Program-made: the position numbers and the translations under genes
Assembly: GCA_035353395.1 (NCBI GenBank)
Contig: DAOPZL010000019.1
Coordinates: 1-43,816, forward strand
Length of the DNA stretch: 43,816 nucleotides
Reading direction: 5' to 3'
Origin: UBA1801 sp035353395
GTDB lineage: Bacteria; Acidobacteriota; Holophagae; Holophagales; Holophagaceae
Notes under the pieces: model-generated
What the model saw: only the letters and a program-made list of their open reading frames with translations
What the model was told of the DNA's origin: nothing
Databases searched by the model: none
Shown here: positions 7,662 to 15,609 of the stretch, piece by piece
Numbering within the stretch: the first letter of the stretch is position 1
How the letters are laid out: each line of letters begins with the position of its first letter

Positions 7662-8405
7662 ATGCCGGTGGCCCGTTTCCATTTCTACGCAGAACTGAAC
7701 GAGCTGTTGCCGCGGAAGGCCAGGCAGCGGGAGATCGCCCACGAGTTCGCCGGGCCGGTTCCCGTCAAGGACCGGATCGAGGCCCTGGGGGTACCCCACA
7801 CCGAAGTGGAGTTCATCCAGGTGAACGGCTCGCCCGCGGGGTTCTCCCGGCGCCTCCAGGACGGCGATCTCGTCAGTGTCTATCCATTCATGGCGGTCCT
7901 GGAGAACCCCTGCCCCCTGCGGCCGCCCTATCCGCGGGGCCGCTTCGTCCTGGACCAGCACCTGACGAAGCTCGCGGTCTACCTGCGGCTGATGGGACTG
8001 GACGCCCTGCACCGCCCCTGCTTCCCGGACGCGGAGCTGGCGAGGGTGTCCGCGGAGCAGGACCGCGTGCTGCTCACCCGGGACAAGGGCCTGCTCATGC
8101 GGAAGCAAGTGGTCCACGGAGGCTTCATCCGCGCCACGGACCCCATGGCCCAGCTTCCGGAGGTGCTGCACCGCTTCGGTGCCCGGGAACGCTACGCACC
8201 CTTCTCCAGGTGCCTGGCCTGCAACGCCCTGCTGCGCGCCGTCCCGGAGGCCGAGGTGGCCCACCGCCTGCTGCCCAGCACCCGGAGCCTCTACCACGAC
8301 TACTGGATCTGCCCGGCCTGCGACCGCGTGTTCTGGGAAGGCCCCCATGTGCGGCGCATGCGGACCTGGGTGGCCGGGTGGCTGGAGGATCCGGACCTGG
8401 CCTAG
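7662..8405 (+). CDS. Mut7-C RNase domain protein with N-terminal ubiquitin/MoaD-like domain
   Basis: The 247-residue protein combines a beta-grasp domain (residues 1-85, with IQVNGSPAGFSRRLQDGDLVSVYP, as in ThiS/MoaD and Mut7-C ubiquitin domains) with a Mut7-C domain. The latter begins RFVLDQHLTKLAVYLRLMGLDA, has D98 and the TRDKGLL segment (D141) of a PIN-like nuclease, and ends in a zinc ribbon with C184/C187 and C217/C220. The acidic residues suggest metal-dependent RNA cleavage. The cellular substrate is unknown for the bacterial family. It starts 7 bp after the TPR gene. Confidence 0.88.
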   Translation: MPVARFHFYAELNELLPRKARQREIAHEFAGPVPVKDRIEALGVPHTEVEFIQVNGSPAGFSRRLQDGDLVSVYPFMAVLENPCPLRPPYPRGRFVLDQHLTKLAVYLRLMGLDALHRPCFPDAELARVSAEQDRVLLTRDKGLLMRKQVVHGGFIRATDPMAQLPEVLHRFGARERYAPFSRCLACNALLRAVPEAEVAHRLLPSTRSLYHDYWICPACDRVFWEGPHVRRMRTWVAGWLEDPDLA

Positions 8406-8407
8406 GC

Positions 8408-8809
8408 TCAACCAGCCAGGGGAAGGTTTCCGGTGAGCCGCTTCACGCGGGTGGATTCACCGAAGAGGCACAACCCCAGGTACCTCAGATCCCCTTCCCG
8501 GGACACCTTGAGGCGTGCCTCGTAGTCCTCGTAGCGCCTGGCCCGCTGGGCCGCCTCCGAGAAGTCCACGCACCCGACCCCCGGGGATTCCAGGGCCTGC
8601 CTGCGCAGGTCGGCGAGCCGCTCCCCCTCGCAGGCCAGGACCGGGATGGGCAGGTTCGTGATGCCGGGGTGGAGGCCGCCGTCGGCGTCCAGAAGGTCCT
8701 GTCCGACACCCTGCGGCAGGTGCCTCGCCGAACTGAAGGCCAGCACGGCGGCGGCATTCGCCAGCACGCCCGCAGGCAGGTTCCTGTCCAGCACGATCAC
8801 GATCTTCAT
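8408..8809 (-). CDS. DUF2000 family protein
   Basis: The 133-residue protein begins MKIVIVLDRNLPAGVLANAAAVL, the hallmark of DUF2000 proteins, which share the fold of PTH2-type peptidyl-tRNA hydrolases but have no established activity. It ends QARRYEDYEARLKVSREGDLRYLGLCLFG-like in style, which is also typical. It lies 22 bp downstream of an AraC-family regulator on the same strand. It is the last gene of the metY-lysC-araC run and converges on the Mut7-C gene. Function is unknown. Confidence 0.85.
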   Translation of the reverse strand: MKIVIVLDRNLPAGVLANAAAVLAFSSARHLPQGVGQDLLDADGGLHPGITNLPIPVLACEGERLADLRRQALESPGVGCVDFSEAAQRARRYEDYEARLKVSREGDLRYLGLCLFGESTRVKRLTGNLPLAG

Positions 8810-8831
8810 GACTCGATCCTCCGGATCAAGC

Positions 8832-9596
8832 CTAGGAGCGCGTCCGGGTCCGCATCTTGGACGGAATTGCGGTGGCCTTCTGGTAGGCGGCCGGCGTCAT
8901 GCCCACGCGGTTCGAAAAGACCCGGGAGAAGTGGCTCTGGTCGCAGAAACCCGAATCCAGGGCGACCGCGGCGAGGTCCTGCCCCTTCCGCAGCCGTTCC
9001 TTGGCCGCGCTGATCCGGAGGTTCAGGTGGTAGGCATGAGGCGTCAGCCCGTAGGCCTCCTTGAACGACCGCACGAGGTGGTACCTGCTGAGGCCCGCCA
9101 CCTGGCACAGCCGCTCCAGGCTGAGGGGTTCGCCGGGATGGGACCGCAGGAGGTCCATCACGCGGCCCAAGGCGCGGGCGGGCGGCACCGCGCGCCCGTT
9201 CTCCGGCACGGGGAGGACCTGCTCCAGATGCGCCAGGATGACCGGAATCGCGGTCCCGTCGCCGCTCCGGAGAGCCCGGAACGCCTCCTCCAGCCCTTCC
9301 GCGGAGGGCAGGACCCGGCAGGGAGCGGCGAACACGGCCTCCGGGCAGGCCCGGGGGTCCAGGAGGGCGAGGGTGTACTCCCAGCCGCTTCCCGCCACGG
9401 GATTGCAGGCGTGGACGACGCCGGGAGGAATCACCACGAGGCACTCGCCGGAGACCGGCACCTCCCAGCCGCCGATCCGGGCGAGGGTGGAGCCGCGCCA
9501 GACGTGGGCGAGGGAGACTTCGTCGTGGACGTGAGGCCGGTAGGCCCGCGAAAGGTCGGCGATGTGCTTCACCTCCCTGAGCGCCTCCGGTCCCAT
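8832..9596 (-). CDS. AraC-family transcriptional regulator with cupin sensor
   Basis: Residues 1 to about 110 form a cupin-like sensor (HVHDEVSLAHVWRG, VIPPGVVHACNP). The last 100 or so residues carry the double helix-turn-helix of AraC/XylS regulators (LSLERLCQVAGLSRYHLVRSF and the closing CDQSHFSRVFSNRVGMTPAAY). I choose ATG 9596, which has GGGAGG upstream. A GTG at 9626, without a Shine-Dalgarno sequence, would extend it by ten residues to within 9 bp of lysC. Small-molecule sensing is expected from the cupin, but the ligand is unknown. The close DUF2000 neighbour is a likely target or partner. Confidence 0.9.
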   Translation of the reverse strand: MGPEALREVKHIADLSRAYRPHVHDEVSLAHVWRGSTLARIGGWEVPVSGECLVVIPPGVVHACNPVAGSGWEYTLALLDPRACPEAVFAAPCRVLPSAEGLEEAFRALRSGDGTAIPVILAHLEQVLPVPENGRAVPPARALGRVMDLLRSHPGEPLSLERLCQVAGLSRYHLVRSFKEAYGLTPHAYHLNLRISAAKERLRKGQDLAAVALDSGFCDQSHFSRVFSNRVGMTPAAYQKATAIPSKMRTRTRS

Positions 9597-9635
9597 GGCC
9601 TCCCTCGTCCGGATCCAGGATCTCACGAATGCGGC

Positions 9636-10979
9636 TCACGCCGGTTCGATGCAGAGTTCGTGGAGCCTGGGGATCAGTTCCCGCAGCCTTTCGTCGCGCA
9701 CGAGGAAGGCCACGGAAATGCCCGCGCCGCCCGCCAGGATGCCCCCGATGCATTCCTGCTCGAGGGTGGACAGGAGCGCGAGGGCACGGCCCGGCTGCCG
9801 GCTCAGCCCCTCGCCCACCAGGGCCACGCTGGACCAGCCGCGCTCGATGCGGATGCCCGAGCCCTCGAGCCGGGAGAGCAGCTCGACGGCATCCGGGTGC
9901 TCGGGACGCACCACCAGGAGGCCGCCCTCCGGCGTGCTCAGGAGCCCGTAGCGGACGGCCCCCGCATCCTGGAGATCGGAGGCCGCCTGGAAGACCGCGT
10001 CCAGGTCCCGGGCCGGCGGGAAGTGCAGGCAGACCAGTCCCTCCTTGTAGGCCACGGACGTGATGATGCCCGCCGTCCCCAGGGGCAGCTCGGCCAGGAT
10101 CTCCGTGCGGGTGGCCAGGGGGCGCTGGGTGTTGGCCACCACCAGCCGGAACCCGCCCCGTTCCACGGGCGCCAGGGAATCCGCATGGAGGACCTTGGCG
10201 CCGAAGGCGGAGAGCGCGGCGGCCTCCCGCAGGCTCATGACCGGAATCGGCCGGGCCCCGGGCACGAGGCTGGGATCCGCGGTGAGCACCCCGTCCACGT
10301 CCGTCCAGATCTGGACCTCCTCCGCCTCCAGGGCCTCGCCGAGCAGGGTGGCGGAGGTGTCCGACCCTCCCCGCCCGAGGGTCGTGGTGGCTCCCCCGGG
10401 GCAGGCGCCGATGAATCCCTGGGTGACGAGGCACTCCCCCAGGGCGAGCAGCGGCTTCCAGGCCTCGCAGGCCTCCCGGATGAGGTCCGGCTGCGGCCGC
10501 GCCCGCCCGTGCCGGGCGTCCGTGCGCATCACCTCCCTCGCATCCTGGTGGCGGGCGGAAATGCCCTCCGACCGCAGCAGCGCCGTCAGCAGGTGGGCGG
10601 ACAGCGTCTCGCCGATGGCGAGGGCCGCGTCCCGGGACTTCGGCGAGACTTCCCAGAGCAGGCCCATGCCCGCGAGCAGGCTCTCGAGACGGGCGAACAG
10701 CGGCGCCCACGCCGCCTCCACGGCCGGAGCGAGCCCGAGGGCTTCCGCCATCGCCCGGTGCCGCTCCTCGATGCCTTCGAACAGCTCCGTGGCGCTGTTC
10801 GTGTCCCCCCGGCCCGCGGCGGCCACGGCCTTGAGGATCTGGTCCGTGGCCCCGGAAAGGGCCGAGACCACGACGACGCCCCCGGCCGGAAGCTCCGAGC
10901 GGATGATGGCCGCCGCCAGGCGGATCGCGGCCGGCGAGCCCACGCTCGTTCCGCCGAATTTCAGGATCTTCATCGACAT
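9636..10979 (-). CDS. lysC: aspartate kinase
   Basis: Aspartokinase phosphorylates aspartate at the head of lysine, threonine and methionine synthesis. The 447-residue protein opens with KFGGTSVG (residues 7-14), has the kinase-domain block GRGGSDTSATLLGEALEAEEVQIWTDVDGV and ends in a regulatory region consistent with ACT domains (about residues 300-447). It is a monofunctional form with no homoserine dehydrogenase. AGGAG seven bases upstream supports the ATG at 10979. It lies 94 bp downstream of metY, separated by a strong stem-loop. Sharing the metY transcript would put it partly under SAM riboswitch control, in keeping with methionine synthesis. Confidence 0.95.
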   Translation of the reverse strand: MSMKILKFGGTSVGSPAAIRLAAAIIRSELPAGGVVVVSALSGATDQILKAVAAAGRGDTNSATELFEGIEERHRAMAEALGLAPAVEAAWAPLFARLESLLAGMGLLWEVSPKSRDAALAIGETLSAHLLTALLRSEGISARHQDAREVMRTDARHGRARPQPDLIREACEAWKPLLALGECLVTQGFIGACPGGATTTLGRGGSDTSATLLGEALEAEEVQIWTDVDGVLTADPSLVPGARPIPVMSLREAAALSAFGAKVLHADSLAPVERGGFRLVVANTQRPLATRTEILAELPLGTAGIITSVAYKEGLVCLHFPPARDLDAVFQAASDLQDAGAVRYGLLSTPEGGLLVVRPEHPDAVELLSRLEGSGIRIERGWSSVALVGEGLSRQPGRALALLSTLEQECIGGILAGGAGISVAFLVRDERLRELIPRLHELCIEPA

Positions 10980-11023
10980 GTGCAGGCTCCTGCGAAGGTG
11001 TGGAATCAGGTACGGGGCCCCCG

Positions 11024-11049
11024 GCTCCCCGCGGCGTGCCGCGGGGAGC
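11024..11049 (-). other. intercistronic stem-loop between metY and lysC
   Basis: An 11-bp GC stem (GCTCCCCGCGG pairing with CCGCGGGGAGC) closes a four-base loop. No U-run follows on the minus strand, so it is not a classical terminator. It may partially terminate transcription or protect the upstream metY message from 3' decay, lowering lysC expression relative to metY. The role is inference. Confidence 0.5.
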
Positions 11050-11073
11050 GCTCCCGGGCGCCGGGTCGGCCGG

Positions 11074-12363
11074 TCAGGCTTCCGCGAGCGCCTGTTCGAG
11101 GTCCGCCTTCAGGTCCTCGACGTGCTCCAGACCCACGGAGAGCCGGATCAGGTCGTCGGGCACGCCCGTGGCCAGGCGCTCCGCGGCGGAGAGCTGCTGG
11201 TGGGTCGTGCTGGCGGGGTGGATGACCAGGCTCTTCGCGTCGCAGACGTTCGCGAGGCGGCTGATGAGCTGGACCCGGTCGATGAAGGTCTTCCCGGCTT
11301 CCAGGCCCCCCTTCACGCCGAAGGTGAGGATGCAGCCGAACCCGGCGCCGGGACGGAAGTAGGCCTTGGCCGTCGCGTGGGAGGGGTGGTCCTCCAGGCC
11401 CGGGTAGTTCACCCAGGCCACCTTGGGGTGCGCCCGCAGCCACTTCGCGATGGCCAGAGCGTTCTGGCCGTGGCGCTCCACCCGCAGGGGCAGGGTCTCG
11501 ATGCCCTGGAGGATGAGGAAGGCGTTGAAGGGGCTGATGCAGGCGCCCAGGTCCCGCAGGCCCTCCAGGCGCGCCTTGCCGACGAAGGCGGCGGCCCCGA
11601 GCACGTCCATGAGCTTCGCGCCGTGGTAGCTGGGGTTGGGCTCCGTGAACTCCGGGAACTTCCCGTTGGCCCAGTCGAAGTTGCCGCCGTCCACGATGAT
11701 CCCCGCGATGCTGGTGCCGTGGCCGCCCAGGAACTTGGTGGCGCTGTGGACGACGATGTTGGCACCGTGCTTCAAGGGGTTGACCAGGTACGGGCTGGCG
11801 AGGGTCGCGTCCACGATCAGGGGCACCCCGGCCTGGGCGGCGATGCGCCCCACGGCCTCGAAGTCGGGCACGTCCAGCTTGGGGTTGCCCAGGGCCTCGA
11901 GGTAGAGGGCGCGCGTCTCCGGCCGGAGGGCCGAGCGGAAGGCATCCAGGTCGGTGCTCTTCACGAAGGAGGTGGTGATCCCCAGCCGGGCGAGGGTGTT
12001 CTTGAAGAGGTTGTAGGTTCCGCCGTAGAGGTTGTCCCCGCTCACGATGTGGTCCCCGGCCTTGAGGATCGTCGTGACGGCGAGGGTGATGGCCGCCATG
12101 CCCGAGGCGGTGGCCAGCGCCCCGACGCCCCCCTCGAGCCTCGCCACGCGCTCCTCCAGCACGGCCTGGGTGGGATTGCCCAGGCGCGTGTAGATGTTCC
12201 CGGGCTCCTCCAGGTTGAAGAGCCGGGCTCCGTGCTCCGTGGAGTCGAAGACGTAGCTGCTGGTCTGGTAGATGGGCACCGCCCGGCTGCGGGTGTCCCT
12301 GTCGGGGGCGTGCCCCGCGTGCAGGGAGAGGGTCTCGAAGTGGAGTGCGCGGTTCGTGGTCAT
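11074..12363 (-). CDS. metY: O-acetylhomoserine aminocarboxypropyltransferase (sulfhydrylase)
   Basis: This cytosolic PLP enzyme makes homocysteine (or methionine, with methanethiol) from O-acetylhomoserine and sulfide. The 429-residue protein is full length for MetY. It contains YTRLGNPTQ near residue 58, the ASGMAAI block, D185 (VDATLASPY) that contacts the cofactor nitrogen, and the PLP lysine K210 (HSATKFLGGHG). The C-terminus has SVGLEHVEDL. MetB/MetC relatives are shorter and lack the FDWANGKFPEF type of insertion. AGGAGGT four bases upstream supports ATG 12363. A SAM-I riboswitch and terminator precede it. Confidence 0.95.
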   Translation of the reverse strand: MTTNRALHFETLSLHAGHAPDRDTRSRAVPIYQTSSYVFDSTEHGARLFNLEEPGNIYTRLGNPTQAVLEERVARLEGGVGALATASGMAAITLAVTTILKAGDHIVSGDNLYGGTYNLFKNTLARLGITTSFVKSTDLDAFRSALRPETRALYLEALGNPKLDVPDFEAVGRIAAQAGVPLIVDATLASPYLVNPLKHGANIVVHSATKFLGGHGTSIAGIIVDGGNFDWANGKFPEFTEPNPSYHGAKLMDVLGAAAFVGKARLEGLRDLGACISPFNAFLILQGIETLPLRVERHGQNALAIAKWLRAHPKVAWVNYPGLEDHPSHATAKAYFRPGAGFGCILTFGVKGGLEAGKTFIDRVQLISRLANVCDAKSLVIHPASTTHQQLSAAERLATGVPDDLIRLSVGLEHVEDLKADLEQALAEA

Positions 12364-12415
12364 GAGGACCTCCTGTCGGAAAGGGAGGTCTTCGCCGTCC
12401 ATGCAAGCTCCAAAA

Positions 12416-12448
12416 GCGAAGGGGGCCCAACGATGTGGGCCCCTTCGC
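12416..12448 (-). terminator. rho-independent terminator of the SAM riboswitch expression platform
   Basis: On the minus strand a GC-rich hairpin (arms starting GCGAAGGGG and ending CCCCTTCGC, extended by GCCCA/TGGGC) is followed by TTTT. It lies between the aptamer and the metY start and would be the off-state structure formed when SAM is bound. Confidence 0.85.
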
Positions 12449-12461
12449 GTGTCAGTCTCAA

Positions 12462-12574
12462 CAGCTCGGTATCTTTCCGGTGCTTTCGCACCAGCAGGAA
12501 TTGGCACCACGCCCGATACGGCAGGTTGCCAAGGTTTCACAGGGCCCGTCCCTCCACCTTTCTGGATAGCTCGC
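12462..12574 (-). ncRNA. SAM-I riboswitch (S-box leader)
   Basis: Read on the minus strand, the conserved core elements occur in order: AGAAAGGTGGAGGGA, GAAACCTTGGCAACC, GGTGCCAATTCC and GAAAGATACC. A TATC/GATA pairing closes the outer stem. These are the diagnostic SAM-I aptamer segments, spaced as in known S-boxes. The aptamer is followed by the terminator hairpin at 12416-12448 and then metY. High S-adenosylmethionine should switch metY, and possibly lysC, off. Confidence 0.95.
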
Positions 12575-12604
12575 TATGGAACTGACAAAGATCTCGACAC
12601 CCCG

Positions 12605-12633
12605 ATCATCGGCGGTCGCGCGCCGGCTGTCAA
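12605..12633 (-). promoter_or_regulatory. sigma-70-type promoter of the metY leader
   Basis: On the minus strand a perfect -35 TTGACA (12628-12633) is followed after 17 bp by GATGAT (12605-12610), four of six matches to the -10 consensus. Transcription would start near 12597, about 20 nt before the riboswitch aptamer. Confidence 0.65.
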
Positions 12634-12667
12634 GCACGCCCCTGCGGGCGCCGTTCCCGTCCCCGGA

Positions 12668-13372
12668 TCACCCTGCGGGCGATCCCGCGAAGGCCTCCAG
12701 CACGTCCCGCGGCGCCCGGAGCTTCCGCAGGCTCCGCGCCAGCCGTTCCCTGTAGCGGGCGAGGAGATCTCCCCCTCCCGTCCAGCGTGCCCGGTCCCAG
12801 TCCAGGGCCAGCACCCGCCCCTCGGGCGTCAGGAGGAAGTTGGTGGCGTTGAGGTCCGGGGCGAGAAGCCCCCAGGACGCCAGGGCCTTGAGCATCACCG
12901 CCACCTGCGGGAGGACGTCGGCGCTCCGTTCCCAGCAGGCCGGCCACGCCTTCGCCTCCGCGAACCGGGTCAGGAAGACGCCTTCCACTCCCCAGGCCCG
13001 GCGCCGGGACCCGTACCCGAGCGGCTCCACGGTGGGGAAGCCCGCCGTCCAGAGCGCCCGGTGCACCGCGAACTCCCGGGCGAACCGGTCCGGGGAGGCG
13101 TAGATCCTTTCGTTGACGTGCCTCACGAGGCCGCCCCGGCGATAGGGCCTGACGACGACCTCCCCGAGACGCAGGATGCCGCCCCTCCCGAAGGCGCCGG
13201 CCAACGCGCCCATCGCGCCTTCGAGGGACAGCCCGGCCTGGAGCCGGAGGTCCCAGCCGCTCCCAAGGCCGTGGATGGCCGCACCGGGGCACGAACGGGG
13301 CTCCCCCGCGGCGCCCCGGGGAGGATAGGGCCAGTCCGCGGGCAGGGACGGGATGGAGGATGAGCCGGACAT
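12668..13372 (-). CDS. lipopolysaccharide core / Kdo kinase-like protein
   Basis: The protein resembles 3-deoxy-D-manno-octulosonic acid (Kdo) kinases of the KdkA/InaA superfamily. It has VVRPYRRGGLVRHV, as in the RxYRRGGL motif, then FAREFAVHRALWTAGFPTVEP and a catalytic loop LLAPDLNATNFLL with DWDRAR as the metal-binding segment. The usual histidine before the catalytic aspartate is alanine-proline here, while the Asp and Asn are retained. It would phosphorylate the inner core of lipopolysaccharide at the cytoplasmic face. I set the start at 13372 (234 residues), though GGGAGG is only one base away. ATGs at 13417 and 13432 are possible. It is divergent from the MEMO gene. Confidence 0.7.
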   Translation of the reverse strand: MSGSSSIPSLPADWPYPPRGAAGEPRSCPGAAIHGLGSGWDLRLQAGLSLEGAMGALAGAFGRGGILRLGEVVVRPYRRGGLVRHVNERIYASPDRFAREFAVHRALWTAGFPTVEPLGYGSRRRAWGVEGVFLTRFAEAKAWPACWERSADVLPQVAVMLKALASWGLLAPDLNATNFLLTPEGRVLALDWDRARWTGGGDLLARYRERLARSLRKLRAPRDVLEAFAGSPAG

Positions 13373-13475
13373 GCCTCCCAGCTTGACGGGCCCTTCCCGG
13401 GAATGGAAGCGGAGCATGGCCTTGCGCGCCATCCTCGGCGGAGGATACTCATGGGTGTTGTCCTTGGGAGGATCC

Positions 13476-14288
13476 ATGGGAACCTGCCCTCCCCGCACAG
13501 CCGTCCTGATGTGTCACGCGCCCATCGTCATTCCGCCCATCGGGCAGGATCGGGCCGGGGACTGCGAGGCCACGACGAGCGCCATGAAGGCGGCCGCCCT
13601 GGCCGTGGTCCGGTCCGGGGCCGGCACCGTCGTGGTGGTCTCTCCCCACACCCCGCGCCACCGGAAGGCCTTCGGCGTCGTGACGGGGGAGGTGCTGCAC
13701 GGGGATTTCCACGCCTTCGGCATCAAGGGACTTGAAGCCACCTTCAGGAACGCCGTCGAGGTCGGCGCCGCAGTGTCCCACAAGGCGGGGAAGGTCGGCC
13801 TTCCGGTGTCGCCGTCGGACGTCCATGCCCTGGACCACGGCGCCATGGTGCCCCTCTGGTTCCTGGCCCAGGCGGGCTTCGCCGGAGAAGCTGTCGTCTT
13901 CGGGTTTCCCTGGGAGAGCGGCCCCGGCGACAACCAGCGCTTCGGCAAGGTGCTCTCCGCCGCCATGCACGACCTTGGCCGCTCCTGGGCCCTGGTGGCT
14001 TCCGGGGACATGAGCCACGCCCTGAAGCTCGGAGCGCCCTCGGGGTTCCATCCCATGGCCCACACCTTCGACGAAGCGGTCGTCGCCTGCGTGCAGGAGG
14101 GGCGCATCGGGGATGTGGCGGGCCTCGACCCGAAGCTGAGGTCCCTGGCCGCCGAGGACGTCGTGGAGTCCCTGGAGACGGCCTGCGGGGCCACCGGCGC
14201 CGATCCTGCCGGCCTGCGTTTCCTGTCCTACGAGGCCCCGTTCGGGGTGGGCTACCTGGTCGCGATCCTCCGGGAGGCCGGCGCGTGA
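13476..14288 (+). CDS. amrB: AmmeMemoRadiSam system protein B (MEMO1 family)
   Basis: The 270-residue protein belongs to the MEMO family, which shares the fold of non-haem iron dioxygenases. Conserved metal-site style segments are present: SPHTPRH, DVHALDHGAMVPL and SGDMSH. Translation starts at ATG 13476 with GGGAGG five to six bases upstream. The radical SAM partner follows with a GTGA overlap. The AMMECR1-type third component is not within the window. The biochemical role of this three-part family is not something I can assign from sequence. Confidence 0.88.
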   Translation: MGTCPPRTAVLMCHAPIVIPPIGQDRAGDCEATTSAMKAAALAVVRSGAGTVVVVSPHTPRHRKAFGVVTGEVLHGDFHAFGIKGLEATFRNAVEVGAAVSHKAGKVGLPVSPSDVHALDHGAMVPLWFLAQAGFAGEAVVFGFPWESGPGDNQRFGKVLSAAMHDLGRSWALVASGDMSHALKLGAPSGFHPMAHTFDEAVVACVQEGRIGDVAGLDPKLRSLAAEDVVESLETACGATGADPAGLRFLSYEAPFGVGYLVAILREAGA

Positions 14289-15301
14289 ACCTGCGCCCCG
14301 CCCGCTGGGGGCACCCCGGCGAGGGCGGGCGGGTGGTCTGCGGACTCTGCCCCCGGGCATGCAGCCTGGCGGAAGGCCAGAAGGGCTTCTGCGGCGTCCG
14401 CCTCAACGAGGGGAACGCCCTGCGCACCACCGTGGGGGGAGGCACCAGCGGCCTCTGCGTGGACCCCATCGAGAAGAAGCCGCTCTTCCATTTCCTCCCC
14501 GGCACCGAGGTGCTCTCCTTCGGCACCCTGGGCTGCAACCTGGGCTGCCTCTTCTGCCAGAACTGGGAGCTGAGCCGGGTGGACCAGGGCGCACGGATGC
14601 GCGCTTCCAGCCCCGAGGAGATCGTGCGCCTCGCCCTCGCGAGGCGTTGTTCCGGCGTGGCCTTCACCTACAACGAGCCCATCGTCTCGGCGGAGTTCTG
14701 CCTGGAGGTGGCCCAGGCCTGCCGCGAGGCCGGCCTGAAGACGGTCGCCGTCACCGGGGGCTACATCTCCTCCCCGGCGCGGGAGGCGTTCTTCCAGGCC
14801 ATGGACGCCGCCAACGTGGACCTCAAGGGATTCTCGGAGGACTTCTACCACCGCTACTGCAGCGCCCGGCTGGCGCCCGTCCTGGAGACCCTGGCGTACC
14901 TCGCCCGGGAGACCCGGGTCTGGACGGAGGTCACCACCCTGCTCATCCCCGGCGCCAATGACGCCACGGCCGAGCTCGAGGCGCTCGCCTCCTGGGTCGC
15001 CGAACACCTCGGCCCGGACGTTCCCCTGCACTTCAGCGCCTTCCATCCGGCCCACCGGCTCCTGGACCGGCCCCGCACGCCCCTTGCGACCCTGCAGCGC
15101 GCGCGGACCGTCGCCCTCGCCAAGGGGTTGCGCTTCGTGTACCTGGGCAACCTCTGGAGCGAGGACGGGGGCACGACCTTCTGTCCGGGATGCGGTTCCG
15201 CCGTGATCACGCGCGAGGGATTCCGGATCGCCTCGTTCCGCCTGGAAGGGAACGCCTGCCCGGCCTGCGGAACCGTCCTCCCCGGCCGGTTCGGCCCCTG
15301 A
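14285..15301 (+). CDS. amrS: AmmeMemoRadiSam system radical SAM enzyme
   Basis: The 338-residue protein carries the radical SAM cluster motif CNLGCLFC (C84, C88, C91), preceded by an N-terminal cysteine-rich segment (C19, C22, C26, C36) resembling the pyruvate formate-lyase activase-like branch. Two further CxxC pairs near the C-terminus (CPGCGSAV and CPACGTVL) look like a zinc ribbon. It uses SAM and a [4Fe-4S] cluster for radical chemistry on an unknown substrate, in the cytosol. The GTG start overlaps the amrB stop, so the two are coupled. Conserved VTGGYIS and the VDLKGF block are typical of AmrS. Confidence 0.9.
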   Translation: MNLRPARWGHPGEGGRVVCGLCPRACSLAEGQKGFCGVRLNEGNALRTTVGGGTSGLCVDPIEKKPLFHFLPGTEVLSFGTLGCNLGCLFCQNWELSRVDQGARMRASSPEEIVRLALARRCSGVAFTYNEPIVSAEFCLEVAQACREAGLKTVAVTGGYISSPAREAFFQAMDAANVDLKGFSEDFYHRYCSARLAPVLETLAYLARETRVWTEVTTLLIPGANDATAELEALASWVAEHLGPDVPLHFSAFHPAHRLLDRPRTPLATLQRARTVALAKGLRFVYLGNLWSEDGGTTFCPGCGSAVITREGFRIASFRLEGNACPACGTVLPGRFGP

Positions 15302-15366
15302 GGCGGATGTCCCCTGGCGTCCAGGACGCCCCGGTGGTTCCATAGGAGACACCCGGAGCGTGCCCC

Positions 15367-15576
15367 ATGTCCGACCACGATTCCCCCTGCATCGGCGAAG
15401 CGGAATACGCCCTGGAGACGCCCCTGGCATGCCCCCACTGCCGGCAGGAGCTGCGAAGCGTGTCCGTCGTCCGGCTCCTGAGGACGCGGGTCGACTTCGT
15501 CTCCACGCTGCCGAGGCGGGGCCACGTCATCATCTGCCCGTCATGCAAAGGCATCCTTTCCGCGGGGCTCAGTTGA
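15367..15576 (+). CDS. small zinc-ribbon protein
   Basis: A 69-residue protein has two CxxC knuckles, CPHC at about residues 22-25 and CPSC at 57-60, separated by a basic strand-rich stretch (VSVVRLLRTRVDFVSTLPRRG). This matches a single zinc ribbon. GGAG lies nine or so bases before the ATG. It follows amrS by 65 bp on the same strand and may be cotranscribed. The domain could bind nucleic acid or protein. I recognise no named family. Confidence 0.65.
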   Translation: MSDHDSPCIGEAEYALETPLACPHCRQELRSVSVVRLLRTRVDFVSTLPRRGHVIICPSCKGILSAGLS

Positions 15577-15609
15577 CGGGGCGTGGATCCGGACGAACGG
15601 ACCGCCCGT

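Noticed and set aside
8646..11225. Very long open frames opposite araC and lysC
   Set aside because: They are complementary-strand frames of high-GC genes, rich in Arg, Pro and Gly, with no domain I recognise.
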